Below are positions 1 through 8,187 of a stretch of DNA of 33,364 bases, piece after piece. Position 1 is the stretch's first letter, and each line of letters starts with the position of its first letter. The stretch comes from Butyrivibrio sp. INlla16 (GTDB lineage: Bacteria > Bacillota > Clostridia > Lachnospirales > Lachnospiraceae): assembly GCF_900104155.1 (NCBI RefSeq), contig NZ_FMYB01000045.1, forward strand, positions 1 to 33,364, read 5' to 3'. The translations under genes and the position numbers were made by a program. The notes under the pieces were generated by a model, which did not search any database, had not been told where the DNA came from, and was given only the letters and a program-made list of their open reading frames with translations.

Positions 1-192
1 CCAGTCATTCATGAGTTCTACACCTTGAAATGTAAAACCAAAAAGAAGAACGTTGCTATAGGTGCTGTAATGCACAAAGTGTGTAATATCATCTTTGCTA
101 TGCTTCGGGATAACAAACCCTATGAGATGATTACTCCTGAAGAACACAGAAAGCAGTTTGATCTACTCAACCGCACTACAAAAGCTGCCTAA
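1..192 (+). mobile_element. IS110-family transposase, 3' end only (partial CDS)
   Basis: The reading frame is open from the first base of the window to a TAA at 190-192 and gives 63 residues. The lysine-rich stretch followed by VAIGAVMHKVCNIIFAML and an NKPYE tail is what I recognise as the extreme C-terminus of IS110/IS116/IS902 transposases (Transposase_20 region). These are RuvC-like DEDD recombinases that usually leave no clear terminal inverted repeats, so the right boundary of the element cannot be placed exactly; it lies somewhere in the following 200 bases. The N-terminal catalytic part is outside the window, so whether the copy is intact is unknown. Confidence 0.75.
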
Positions 193-396
193 TATCTAAT
201 TTGTCATTTTCAATGTGCTATAAATGAATTAGCTTTATTAAGGTTACCCAAAATGCAGGTAATGACTAATTTCTAACATTTTCAATTTACTCCTTGACAT
301 TTCTTAGCTGGACTTTTTTCATAATGATAAAACGCTTTATCATTTTAACACATTAAAGGATTAAAGGAAACTATTTTATAACACAATCCTTTCAGA
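193..396. other. Intergenic region with an AT-rich hairpin (323-344)
   Basis: This gap lies between the IS110 transposase stop and the convergent stop of the ABC permease. It contains a perfect 9-bp inverted repeat, AATGATAAA at 323-331 and TTTATCATT at 336-344, with a 4-base loop. The hairpin is low in GC and has only a short T-rich flank, so it could be a weak bidirectional terminator for the two convergent genes or part of the IS end. I see no ORF worth calling here. Confidence 0.4.
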
Positions 397-1188
397 TCAG
401 CTTGCAAGGTCTCTTCTGTTATAATTCCAAAAAGCAAATACCACACAAAGTACAAGAACTACAGCAGCAGTTACCAGCGCCTTAGCCGGCGTTTCCGTCT
501 CAGTAAAAATCTCTGCGGCATTACAATAAGAATACGGTCCCACAAAGAGGTAATCCTTAAGATCCGGCACAACTCTTCCCATCACATCATAGCTGTAGCA
601 AAGAAGCGCGATTCCAAGCCCAAGGCCTATCCTGTTCTTCCCTGCAAGTGATGATAATCCAAAGCAAATTCCTGCAATCTCAGCATTCATGAGAAGCTGC
701 GTCCCCATAAAGGTAAAGAACTGGTCCATAGGCATCTCCTCGCCGAGTATATTAAAACCAATGACATAAAAACCGGTGCATACAGCTGTGAAAATAATGA
801 TCATAATGGCAACGCAAAGCCCCTTCGCAGCTATTATCCTTGACCTTGAAAGAGGAAGTGAAAACAGGAACTCGCCACTATGTCCATCCTCTTCCTTTGA
901 TATGATGCTTATTGCTGTAATCGCTGCAAACATCCCGCTTCCAAGTCCGTGAACCGCACCGATCTCTGTTGAAAAATATCCCTTCAGGGTTGCAATACTT
1001 AAGGTACTCATTCCAAAGGCGTCCGAAAATGCCCCCATGTTGGAAAAGGCATCAGCCATTTCCTTCATATCTCCCTGCATTGAATCGTAAAGCAGTATGC
1101 AGAAAAGCCCGAGTATTCCAACCGAAAGGCTCCATATAAGCAGATTCTTAAAATTCTGAATCAATTCTCTTTTTAAAACCGTTCTCAT
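397..1188 (-). CDS. ABC-2 type transporter permease
   Basis: A 263-residue integral membrane protein with about six hydrophobic segments (roughly residues 17-36, 80-100, 118-145, 160-180, 185-200, 238-255). The first 15 residues, MRTVLKRELIQNFKN, are the positively charged cytoplasmic start typical of ABC-2 permeases of small Firmicutes exporters. Its ATG overlaps the stop of the ATPase gene by 4 bases (ATGA at 1185-1188), so the two are translationally coupled and should form the exporter pair. The fold is of the type that exports drugs, bacteriocins or lipids; the substrate cannot be read from sequence. It is the last gene of its operon. Confidence 0.85.
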   Translation of the reverse strand: MRTVLKRELIQNFKNLLIWSLSVGILGLFCILLYDSMQGDMKEMADAFSNMGAFSDAFGMSTLSIATLKGYFSTEIGAVHGLGSGMFAAITAISIISKEEDGHSGEFLFSLPLSRSRIIAAKGLCVAIMIIIFTAVCTGFYVIGFNILGEEMPMDQFFTFMGTQLLMNAEIAGICFGLSSLAGKNRIGLGLGIALLCYSYDVMGRVVPDLKDYLFVGPYSYCNAAEIFTETETPAKALVTAAVVLVLCVVFAFWNYNRRDLAS

Positions 1189-1886
1189 GATTCTTCCTCC
1201 TCGTCCTCGTAAAAACTCAAAAATGTCTCATCATCAATATGCGGCGACTCAAGCATGGTTAGTCTCCCCTCCCGCATTATTGCTGCATGCCTGCAGTACT
1301 TATCTACCTCTGACAGCACATGGGTGGAAAGAAGACAGGTGGCTCCCTTATCAACGTACTCATTTATAAGTGAGAAAAAATGCTTCTGGATAAGAGGGTC
1401 AAGTCCGCTCGTTGGCTCATCGAATACGAAGAGCTTGGGCTTATGCTGCATGGCACAGGTGATGCTGACCTTTTTCCGATTTCCAAGTGAAAGCTGTTTA
1501 ATTCTCTTTGTTGTATCGAGCTTTAATCTCTCGCAGATTTTTCCTGCTTCTTCCGAGTAATCACCGCCTCTAACATCAGCGGCATATTTTATAACATCGG
1601 ACACCCTCATTGAATCGTAGAACCATGCTTCAGATGGCATGTAACCTACTTCCCGGAGGATCTTTTCATGATCACGGACGCTGTCCATTCCAAGTATATT
1701 TATGCTTCCGGACTGAAATTTAAGAAACCCGAGCATGGAACGTATCGTGGTGGATTTCCCCGCTCCGTTTGGTCCGATGAACCCGAAAATATCCCCTTCT
1801 TCCACGCTTAGTGAAACATCTATAACGCCCCTGCTTTTTCCGTAGCTCTTTGTAAGATTATTTATCTCTATTACTTTCTTACTCAT
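1185..1886 (-). CDS. ABC transporter ATP-binding protein
   Basis: A 233-residue cytoplasmic ATPase of the BcrA/CcmA-like exporter class. Walker A is GPNGAGKST (about residue 38), the signature loop is the variant LSLGNRKKV (about 133), Walker B with D-loop is LFVFDEPTSGLDP (about 153), and the switch histidine is in LLSTHVLSEV. The G-to-L change in the signature (LSLG for LSGG) is common in this class. The ribosome site GGAAGG lies about 9 bases before the ATG. It couples directly to the permease downstream. A terminator at 1950-1972 separates it from the LytTR operon upstream, so it probably has its own promoter in the AT-rich 60 bases before its start; I could not pick a convincing -35/-10 pair. 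Confidence 0.9.
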   Translation of the reverse strand: MSKKVIEINNLTKSYGKSRGVIDVSLSVEEGDIFGFIGPNGAGKSTTIRSMLGFLKFQSGSINILGMDSVRDHEKILREVGYMPSEAWFYDSMRVSDVIKYAADVRGGDYSEEAGKICERLKLDTTKRIKQLSLGNRKKVSITCAMQHKPKLFVFDEPTSGLDPLIQKHFFSLINEYVDKGATCLLSTHVLSEVDKYCRHAAIMREGRLTMLESPHIDDETFLSFYEDEEEES

Positions 1887-1949
1887 AACGCACCCCTTCC
1901 TTTTTTACTGTTTTTCCTCTCTATAATTAACAAATATCAGAAATAAAAA

Positions 1950-1972
1950 ACGGGAACAATATCTGTTCCCGT
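1950..1972 (-). terminator. Rho-independent terminator after the DUF3021 gene
   Basis: Perfect 9-bp inverted repeat ACGGGAACA / TGTTCCCGT with a 5-base loop. Read on the minus strand it is followed at once by a run of six T. It sits 23 bases after the DUF3021 stop and marks the end of the upstream four-gene operon. Confidence 0.85.
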
Positions 1973-1994
1973 AAGGTGCACAATTTCGCCGCTA

Positions 1995-2462
1995 TCATTC
2001 ACTTTTTTTATGTCTGGTCTGGAATAATTTAAGATCTTCGTTGAGCTTTTTATCATCAATCCGGCGCTTTGATCTGTAGATCAGGAAGACACAGAAGTAA
2101 GTGAAAAGGATGTATGCCGCAAAGATTAAGGTGACAATGATGTTCCTGTCAAACCAGTTTCCAAACCAGGAAACCACTGAGTAGAGCGCCGTACATATGA
2201 TCATTCCGGCCACTTCTTTTACCCCCATACTATCGGCCTCATCGAAGTTCCAGAGCACGTACACCTGAATGTAACCTATGATGTAGCAGGTAAAGATGAG
2301 CACGGTCATATGCAGAATACTTGCATCAAAGATGCCGTTCAGCATCCTGTAGCAGCAATAGTAAAAGAGAATCGCAAAAAAATACAGGCAGGCCTTGAAC
2401 TCTATTCCGATTTCCTTTGTAAGATACAGTTCCCAGAGGGTGATTTTTTTTTCGTCCTTCAT
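1995..2462 (-). CDS. DUF3021 family membrane protein
   Basis: A 155-residue protein with four predicted membrane segments (about residues 23-42, 48-68, 82-100, 108-130) and a basic C-terminal tail. Length, four-helix layout and position directly after a LytTR gene match the DUF3021 family. These small membrane proteins are encoded beside stand-alone LytTR regulators in Firmicutes and are thought to act as membrane partners or anti-activators of them. The ATG follows the LytTR stop after one base and has a GGGAG ribosome site 9 bases upstream that lies inside the LytTR gene. It is the last gene of its operon. The assignment rests on context plus topology. Confidence 0.75.
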   Translation of the reverse strand: MKDEKKITLWELYLTKEIGIEFKACLYFFAILFYYCCYRMLNGIFDASILHMTVLIFTCYIIGYIQVYVLWNFDEADSMGVKEVAGMIICTALYSVVSWFGNWFDRNIIVTLIFAAYILFTYFCVFLIYRSKRRIDDKKLNEDLKLFQTRHKKSE

Positions 2463-2463
2463 A

Positions 2464-2904
2464 CTACCGTTCTCCCTTCAATAGTCTCCTGAAATCCGAT
2501 GCATAACGCCTTGAAATAATAATGTGCTCGCCACCCTCCATAGTTGCATCAATGCGGTTTGAGGACAGACTCTTTAGCGCCGTAACTCTGTTGACATTCA
2601 GAACCATAGACTTGCTGCATCTGAAAAAACTCCCATCGTCCAGGTCTGTCATAAATGAGTTTAATGAACCATCGATTTTCAGGACCTTGTCCCCGGAATA
2701 GGCAAATAATTTGTCATCGACAGATTCAAGGTATAAGAGCTCTTCGATGTTAATACATTCCGTTCCGGTCTCGGTTTTGCCCCACAGTCTGCTGCCGGTA
2801 CCTTCAAGAATCCCTATTATTTTGTTGAGATCAGGAGTAAGCTCTTTGTATCTTATAACGATACTTTCCTCGCCCTCGCTGATTTTTTGGATGTCTGTTT
2901 TCAT
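2464..2904 (-). CDS. LytTR family DNA-binding regulator
   Basis: About 146 residues. The C-terminal 95 or so residues form a LytTR DNA-binding domain: IEELLYLESVDDKLFAYSG, then FFRCSKSMVLNVNRVTAL matching the family's F-x-R-x-h-k-S-x-x-V-N pattern, then IIISRRYASDFRRLL. There is no receiver domain, so it is not a classical response regulator. I start it at the ATG at 2904; a TTG seven codons further upstream is possible, but it would overlap the previous gene. The ATG comes one base after the permease stop with GGTGA just before it, implying coupling. Proteins of this type usually control their own operon and neighbouring transporters through tandem LytTR boxes; I did not identify such boxes with confidence. 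Confidence 0.85.
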   Translation of the reverse strand: MKTDIQKISEGEESIVIRYKELTPDLNKIIGILEGTGSRLWGKTETGTECINIEELLYLESVDDKLFAYSGDKVLKIDGSLNSFMTDLDDGSFFRCSKSMVLNVNRVTALKSLSSNRIDATMEGGEHIIISRRYASDFRRLLKGER

Positions 2905-2905
2905 G

Positions 2906-3850
2906 TCACCGCTTGTCCATATCAATAAATTCCAGAATAATCACCGCAAGAGCTGCATATATTATTGTCCAGATTATCATCCATATCCAGCACTTAACGA
3001 CTACCCCTCTGTCAAAATTAAAGTCAGGATTCTGATTCAACGAACCTGATTCCTTAAGAATTGCATCGCGCTGATCGTTTTCCTCAATCATCTTGAAGGC
3101 TTCCAAAAGAGGCTTTTCTCCCTCTACCTCGTAGTCCTTCATTTTCAGAGCGTTATTCCATACAGAAACCATCGGGAGGGAGTTGTAATTTCCCTGCGCA
3201 CATAGGGCTGTAAGCCCCCACTTTGTAACAGTGATATTGGTAAAGGGCATAGCCTGCTCCGGAAGATTAAAAAAGCTGCCTGAAAACAAGAGCTGTACAA
3301 TCAGCATAAATGGCATTATCGTCATGGCAGTTGTCGTAGTTCTTGCAAAGGATGATATAAGAAGTGCCAGCATATCGGCAGCATAGGTTATAAGAAAAAG
3401 TGTTATTCCTATATCAACAAGAGGCCACGCTGTGAAGAGGCTCTCTGAAGGCATCTTAACTTTCATAAAGATGCATACGTTTATGGTTATTACAACCTGC
3501 GCAAGACATAACAGTGCCTGATAGATCATGTGCGCCGCCACATAGGAACTGATGTGCATTCCCGATCTATGTTCTCTTTTTACAATTGCCCGCTCTCTGC
3601 ATATCATCTGGATTGAGTTGAAAAAGCCGTTCCATACACATATACATGCGAGGGCGAACGTGCCCATAAGAGTACCTTCCATGGTAACAAAGATATTCTT
3701 TCCCACCGCAAAGGAAACAAGTCCTGCTATAACCGCTGACATCGGAAGCACCTTCCAGTCGTTCTGGAAAAGAAACATTCTGAAAAGCTTTCCAAGATAA
3801 ATAAAGGTCTGTATAAAACGTCCGGTGTGTCTTAATCTCACTTTTCTCAT
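2906..3850 (-). CDS. ABC transporter permease, ABC-2/ABCG-like
   Basis: About 314 residues from the ATG at 3850; an ATG at 3865 overlaps the ATPase stop and is the alternative. The chosen start has GGGGTGA five bases upstream and begins just after the ATPase stop. About six hydrophobic segments are visible, with a long soluble stretch (about residues 215-285) between the fifth and the last, as in eukaryote-like ABCG half-transporter membrane domains. The MICRERAIVKREHRSGM segment is the cytoplasmic coupling region typical of ABC2_membrane permeases. It pairs with the ABCG-like ATPase immediately upstream and is followed by the LytTR gene one base later. Substrate unknown. Confidence 0.8.
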   Translation of the reverse strand: MRKVRLRHTGRFIQTFIYLGKLFRMFLFQNDWKVLPMSAVIAGLVSFAVGKNIFVTMEGTLMGTFALACICVWNGFFNSIQMICRERAIVKREHRSGMHISSYVAAHMIYQALLCLAQVVITINVCIFMKVKMPSESLFTAWPLVDIGITLFLITYAADMLALLISSFARTTTTAMTIMPFMLIVQLLFSGSFFNLPEQAMPFTNITVTKWGLTALCAQGNYNSLPMVSVWNNALKMKDYEVEGEKPLLEAFKMIEENDQRDAILKESGSLNQNPDFNFDRGVVVKCWIWMIIWTIIYAALAVIILEFIDMDKR

Positions 3851-3854
3851 ACCA

Positions 3855-5192
3855 TCACCCCACATTTTCCTTTACTCTGTCAGCATACTTTTCAACAAAC
3901 TCATCTGCTTTTCCTTCTCCGCCTTCATCCTTCTGGTTTATGGTAAGAAGGATATCCTCCATGGAATCCTTACCGAAAAATTCATAAGCTTCATTTACAG
4001 GTCCGTACCAGGCAAGGCGGCCTGTCCTCGTCTGATCCTTTGCAAGAACTATTACATCATCAAAAAGGTCTATTACTCTGTCGGGAGTATGAGTAATTAC
4101 TACCACAATTTTCCCCTCGTCGGCAATCTGCCGAAGTTTCTCAAAAAGATTCCTCGCCACAACACCGTCAAGCCCCGAATCCGGCTCATCAAGAATAAAC
4201 AGCGTGGGATCGGATATAAACTCCATTGCAATGGAAAGTCTCTTGCGCTGTCCGCCGGAGAGCTTCTCGACAAGATTGTTCTTAACCGAGGCAAGGCCAA
4301 ACTGTTCAAGAACCTCTTCCACTCTCTTCATCCTGTCCTGAAACGATATATTTGAAGGTAATCTCAGCGTTGCTGCATCACTAAGAGTCATAAGAACCGT
4401 ATCATTCCCCCTCATCAAATCCTGCTGCGGAACAAAGCCGATATCATACTTCATACTTGTATAGTCTTTATAAACATCCTCAGAATCAAGCTTTATTTCA
4501 GCATCGGCCTGCTCATAACCGGTAACTGCATTCAGGTAAGTTGTTTTTCCTGCTCCGGAACCGCCAAGAAGAAGTACCATATGTCCCTTGGGAATAGTCA
4601 TATGGATATCTTTTAAAAGGACTTTTCTCTTGAAGAAATCGATTACCGATCTGTTCCTGATATTAACCGTAAGTCCCTCATCAGCTACTGTAATATCTTC
4701 GCCAAACTCCTTTGCTCCTTCAATATCCTTAAGATCCTGTACTTTTCGAGTCGGTACAAGTTTTTTCGAAAAACCCCAATAAAGAACAGTAAACCATTCC
4801 AAAAATATGAATAGCCATATCCATCTTTTTCTTCTGCCAAAGACATCAATAAGTCCCAGATATATCTTTATCTCAAAAATAACCTGAGCTACCACAATCC
4901 CGACGAAGGGTATTGCGAGTAGTGCCAGGAGCATGTCATGTCCATTTAATAAAGCAATAGCTATTCCAATCACATATATCAGGCATGACAGAATAGTATA
5001 TGTTCTGCCCTCTTTCTCTTTATCTGCGCACAGGCTTAAATGATATTCTCTGAGCACAGGGATAAACGCCCAGCGCTTTTGCACTCCGCACTTCTCGAAT
5101 ATTTTCATATATCCGATGCTGACTAATATGAAAGAGACTCCATCTCTGACACAATTCAATACTGTATTCATAGTATCTATATTTATATTCAT
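3855..5192 (-). CDS. ABCG-like ATP-binding protein with an N-terminal membrane domain
   Basis: 445 residues from the ATG at 5192, chosen because AAGGAG lies 10 bases upstream; two earlier in-frame ATGs (to 5237) have no such site. Residues 1-145 hold four or five hydrophobic segments with a KRWAFIPVLREYH loop that resembles DUF5684-type membrane modules. Residues 170-400 are a complete ABC ATPase: Walker A GGSGAGKTT (about 210-218), Q-loop VPQQD, signature LSGGQRKRLSIA, Walker B LFILDEPDSGLDG, and switch VITHTP. The LSGGQRKR signature and the adjacent six-helix permease point to the ABCG (pigment/PDR-like) exporter type. A membrane domain in front of the ATPase is unusual, since ABCG proteins normally carry it behind. 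First gene of a four-gene operon. Confidence 0.85.
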   Translation of the reverse strand: MNINIDTMNTVLNCVRDGVSFILVSIGYMKIFEKCGVQKRWAFIPVLREYHLSLCADKEKEGRTYTILSCLIYVIGIAIALLNGHDMLLALLAIPFVGIVVAQVIFEIKIYLGLIDVFGRRKRWIWLFIFLEWFTVLYWGFSKKLVPTRKVQDLKDIEGAKEFGEDITVADEGLTVNIRNRSVIDFFKRKVLLKDIHMTIPKGHMVLLLGGSGAGKTTYLNAVTGYEQADAEIKLDSEDVYKDYTSMKYDIGFVPQQDLMRGNDTVLMTLSDAATLRLPSNISFQDRMKRVEEVLEQFGLASVKNNLVEKLSGGQRKRLSIAMEFISDPTLFILDEPDSGLDGVVARNLFEKLRQIADEGKIVVVITHTPDRVIDLFDDVIVLAKDQTRTGRLAWYGPVNEAYEFFGKDSMEDILLTINQKDEGGEGKADEFVEKYADRVKENVG

Positions 5193-5271
5193 ATAGAGCA
5201 CGCTCCTTTTCATACTTATATATATCAAATATACCATAAAGCGTTTATATTATTACCACTATACGTTCTGA

Positions 5272-5300
5272 ATTTTATATAAATTTTTTTCCGTTCTCAA
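5272..5300 (-). promoter_or_regulatory. Candidate promoter of the ABCG/LytTR operon
   Basis: On the minus strand, TTGAGA (5295-5300) and TAAAAT (5272-5277) are separated by 17 bases. They sit just after the terminator hairpin of the upstream lipoprotein gene and about 80 bases before the first ATG. A second weaker pair, TTCAGA-17-TATAAA, lies a little further downstream. Assigned by eye only. Confidence 0.4.
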
Positions 5301-5313
5301 TTTCATTAAAAAC

Positions 5314-5345
5314 GCCTGGCAGCAGACATTTTACTGCTGTCAGGC
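5314..5345 (-). terminator. Rho-independent terminator of the lipoprotein gene
   Basis: Arms GCCTGGCAGCAG (5314-5325) and CTGCTGTCAGGC (5334-5345) pair over 12 positions with one mismatch or wobble and an 8-base loop. On the minus strand the hairpin is followed by GTTTTTAA. It lies about 30 bases after the lipoprotein stop. Confidence 0.75.
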
Positions 5346-5377
5346 ATATATAAGAGAAAAGATATGGAAAAGCTTAT

Positions 5378-6130
5378 TTAATCCAGAGTGCTGTAAAAGC
5401 TGTCAATATTCTCCTCAGGGAGCTTTACCGGCTCCCAGCCGTAATCCTTATACTGGGTAATCTCAAGGTTATTGGCTGCTACATAATTGGCAATGATCTG
5501 TGCTCTTGTCTTCTCTTTAGCCTCTGTATCTTCATTCATTTTTGTGAACTCATCATAGTGCTTATCAAATATCTTCTTTGCTGTAGGTGTATAATCGGAT
5601 CCATCTCCGACCATCTCAAACTCTGTAACCTCATAGCCTTCATCTGTGCTCTTGATGTGAATACATCCGGGGAAAGATCCGCCGGATACCATCTCCAACG
5701 TATCTCCATTCAGTTCATAGTTGTAATACCAGAAATCACCCCATACCTTTATGTCATTCTTGTCGCTCTCATCCTCAGCCACAATGTTCAGGCAAGGAAT
5801 TCCGACATCCGCTTTTTCAAAATGCTGACCGCACTCATCGATGATGTACTGATAAAGGACTGAATAAAAAAGTTCAGGTCCCGGATACTCGTATGCCGGA
5901 AGTACTGATGCCTTTGCCATATCAGCTTCGGGATCTTCCGTATTCTCATCCATAGTCTCTACAGAAGCCTGCGCTGTAGCTGCTTCTGCCACCTCTTCCT
6001 CATCTATTGTTTCAATGTTTTCAGTATTCTCTTCCACGTCATTATCTTGTGTAAAAGGATTCTCTGTGCTTCCGCAGCCTGCAACCAAAACCATTGAACA
6101 TATTAAAGCTATCGCTGTTTTCTTCATCAT
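5378..6130 (-). CDS. Putative lipoprotein of unknown function
   Basis: A 250-residue secreted protein. The first 19 residues, MMKKTAIALICSMVLVAGC, are a signal peptide ending in the lipobox LVAGC, so Cys19 should be lipidated and the protein anchored on the outer face of the membrane. Residues 20-75 are a low-complexity acidic linker rich in E, D, T and A. Residues 80-250 form a compact globular part containing FYSVLYQYIIDE, KVWGDFWYYNYELNGDTLEMVSGG and a C-terminal GWEPVKLPE. I do not recognise the domain. AGGAGG lies 9 bases before the ATG. Its own terminator follows and the preceding gene is divergent, so it is probably monocistronic. Confidence 0.75.
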   Translation of the reverse strand: MMKKTAIALICSMVLVAGCGSTENPFTQDNDVEENTENIETIDEEEVAEAATAQASVETMDENTEDPEADMAKASVLPAYEYPGPELFYSVLYQYIIDECGQHFEKADVGIPCLNIVAEDESDKNDIKVWGDFWYYNYELNGDTLEMVSGGSFPGCIHIKSTDEGYEVTEFEMVGDGSDYTPTAKKIFDKHYDEFTKMNEDTEAKEKTRAQIIANYVAANNLEITQYKDYGWEPVKLPEENIDSFYSTLD

Positions 6131-6371
6131 TACTTTTTTCCTCCTGGATCTGTTGAATGAACGGAAATGTGTTTTACTGATTACACATTACCAAAATAAT
6201 TATCACACAACTTGCACACTGCCGGTTATAAACATTTTCATAAAAATCTTAAAAGAATCTTCAGAATTTAATTGAACAAAAATGACCAATTTAATGGTAT
6301 ATTTATATCTGTGTATTTAAAACACATATTTATTTGAGGGGACAATAAAATGGGGGTATTTATTTACGGAC

Positions 6372-6857
6372 ATGGATGAAGAAGTTAAAAAGGGGTATTT
6401 TTCTGTACTACGGCTGGGATTTCTAATAGCAGCTGTAATTTTCGTTGCACTTACAGGTGTTCTGTTTTTTATTTCAAGCAGATATCAAAAATATGAAACA
6501 GTTCAGGCTTATATCACAGATGTAAGCTCCAGATACAGAACTACCGATAAGGGGCTCTGCACTGAATATACTTATATGGTTCATTGGTTCTATGATGGGA
6601 AATGGCATGTTTCCAAAGAATTATCAGAAGAAATTGAGCCTGATATCAATCTTTCCCAAGTCAAGGTGAATCCTGCAACTCAGAAAATAATGATGAAGGA
6701 TACCGGGGCGTTTTTAGTAGGCGCTATCGCAGCATTGATTGTTGCTATATTATGTCTTATCGCTTTTATATCACTCACTGTAATCACAAAAACACGTGAA
6801 AAAGAGTTCACCGGCGAAAACGGACTCCTTGGCGAGAAAGCAGCATTAACTGAATAA
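6372..6857 (+). CDS. Small membrane protein, DUF3592-like
   Basis: 161 residues. A hydrophobic helix at about 12-33 and another at about 116-142 flank an extracytoplasmic stretch of about 80 residues with the beta-rich pattern YETVQAYITDVSSRY, YTYMVHWFYDGKWH and VKVNPATQKIMMKD. That layout (helix, tail-like domain ending in a 'values from Pro' motif, helix) is the one I associate with DUF3592 proteins, but the match is by eye. The ribosome site is weak (GGGGG about 15 bases upstream). It is a single gene on the plus strand, ended by a strong terminator at 6878, so it is not co-transcribed with the diguanylate cyclase that follows. Confidence 0.6.
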   Translation: MDEEVKKGYFSVLRLGFLIAAVIFVALTGVLFFISSRYQKYETVQAYITDVSSRYRTTDKGLCTEYTYMVHWFYDGKWHVSKELSEEIEPDINLSQVKVNPATQKIMMKDTGAFLVGAIAALIVAILCLIAFISLTVITKTREKEFTGENGLLGEKAALTE

Positions 6858-6877
6858 GTATTAAAAAAATGTTAAAA

Positions 6878-6907
6878 ATGGCAGTTTTAATCAACTGCCA
6901 TTTTTTT
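6878..6907 (+). terminator. Rho-independent terminator
   Basis: Perfect 9-bp stem ATGGCAGTT (6878-6886) and AACTGCCAT (6893-6901) with a 6-base loop, followed by seven T (6901-6907) and preceded by an A-tract. It lies 20 bases after the stop of the small membrane protein gene. Confidence 0.9.
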
Positions 6908-6981
6908 ACGTTGTATAATTAAAAGTAGTGTGCAATTTTGTTATTGTACTTATGCATCCTTTCGACGCGGAGGATTATGCT

Positions 6982-8187
6982 ATGACGATGGTACCGATAG
7001 AGGTTCAGATTAAACCTTTTATTTTTTTAATACTGTTCATAAGCTTTTTGTCATTAAACATTATATATTCCAAGACCAATGAAAACCTTGGTAACAAAAG
7101 AGAGATACATGCGTTTAAGGGCATGCTTGTGTCTTTTATGGTCTATATTTTGGAAGATTTAAGGCTTCTTTTCGGGGATAGCTTTTACTCTGCATTGCCA
7201 AGGCCTGTTGTGCTTTTTATTATGTCTACGGGTTTTACCTCCATGTCTTTTGCATGCTTTTTCTGGTTCCTTCATGTACGCGCCAATCTGAACAGGCCAT
7301 CAAATTTCACAAAAATATGCTCTCTGAACTTTTGGTCTGTTCTGATACACATTCCTTTATTTCTGGTTCTTATACTGCTTTATACTCCCCTGCACGTATT
7401 TGTCTATGAGCTTTCAGGAAACGGCCCTGTCTTCAAACCCATGCTTTCTTTTATATTGTTGATGGATTATGTCTATCTGATTGCTGCTACCGGCATCTCC
7501 ATTCACAATAGAAGGCTTGCCAAAACCAGGCATGAGAAAAAGAAATATAACAGCCAGATTATTTTCATACTGTTTTTTACCATCAATGGCATTCTGATAG
7601 CATTCTTACTGAATCTCCCTGCCATAGAATTATGTGTTATTCCGGTCGTTTTGAAACTTTTTGTAGAATTACAGGATTCGCAGATTTATACAGATGCTCT
7701 TACCAAGCTGTATAATCGCAGGCGTATGGCTGATTTCATAAATGAAGAACTCGCCACCTGCAGTGCGGATGATCCGCTAACCATTATCATGGTTGATCTG
7801 GATTATTTTAAGAGTATTAACGATATTCTTGGACACGACGAAGGAGACAAGGCTCTGGTTGCCATATCCAAAGCCATGCGCAAAATCCTCCTGCCAAGAA
7901 ATGCCGTTGCTGCAAGATGGGGTGGAGATGAATTTGTCATCGCAGGGAAAGATGCAGAGCTTGCTTCCGAATTCAGGAATCTACTCTCAAATGCCCTTGA
8001 AGATGATAAAACTCTAAGCTACACCCCAATATTCAGCACAGGTACTTATATATGTACTTCCCCTGCCACACCCTTCGAGCAGGCTCTGTCCAATGCGGAT
8101 TCTGCCCTGTACAAGGACAAGGAAGAACGTCATAAGGCCTCCGGCGACTTTATAACGAGACTGAATGAAATTAAAAAAGGATCATGA
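6982..8187 (+). CDS. Membrane diguanylate cyclase (GGDEF domain)
   Basis: 401 residues starting at the ATG at 6982, chosen because GGAGG lies 8 bases before it; an in-frame GTG at 6928 and ATG at 6952 lack a site. The N-terminal half (to about residue 225) holds six or seven membrane helices. The C-terminal half is a GGDEF domain: DALTKLYNRRRM, MVDLDYFKSINDILGHDEGD (substrate and metal binding), then the exact catalytic motif GGDEF at residues 314-318. It should make the second messenger c-di-GMP from two GTP. The product-inhibition site RxxD, normally just before GGDEF, is not conserved (the aligned residues read PRNA), so feedback inhibition may be absent. The last 6 bases overlap the convergent luxS stop. 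Confidence 0.9.
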   Translation: MTMVPIEVQIKPFIFLILFISFLSLNIIYSKTNENLGNKREIHAFKGMLVSFMVYILEDLRLLFGDSFYSALPRPVVLFIMSTGFTSMSFACFFWFLHVRANLNRPSNFTKICSLNFWSVLIHIPLFLVLILLYTPLHVFVYELSGNGPVFKPMLSFILLMDYVYLIAATGISIHNRRLAKTRHEKKKYNSQIIFILFFTINGILIAFLLNLPAIELCVIPVVLKLFVELQDSQIYTDALTKLYNRRRMADFINEELATCSADDPLTIIMVDLDYFKSINDILGHDEGDKALVAISKAMRKILLPRNAVAARWGGDEFVIAGKDAELASEFRNLLSNALEDDKTLSYTPIFSTGTYICTSPATPFEQALSNADSALYKDKEERHKASGDFITRLNEIKKGS

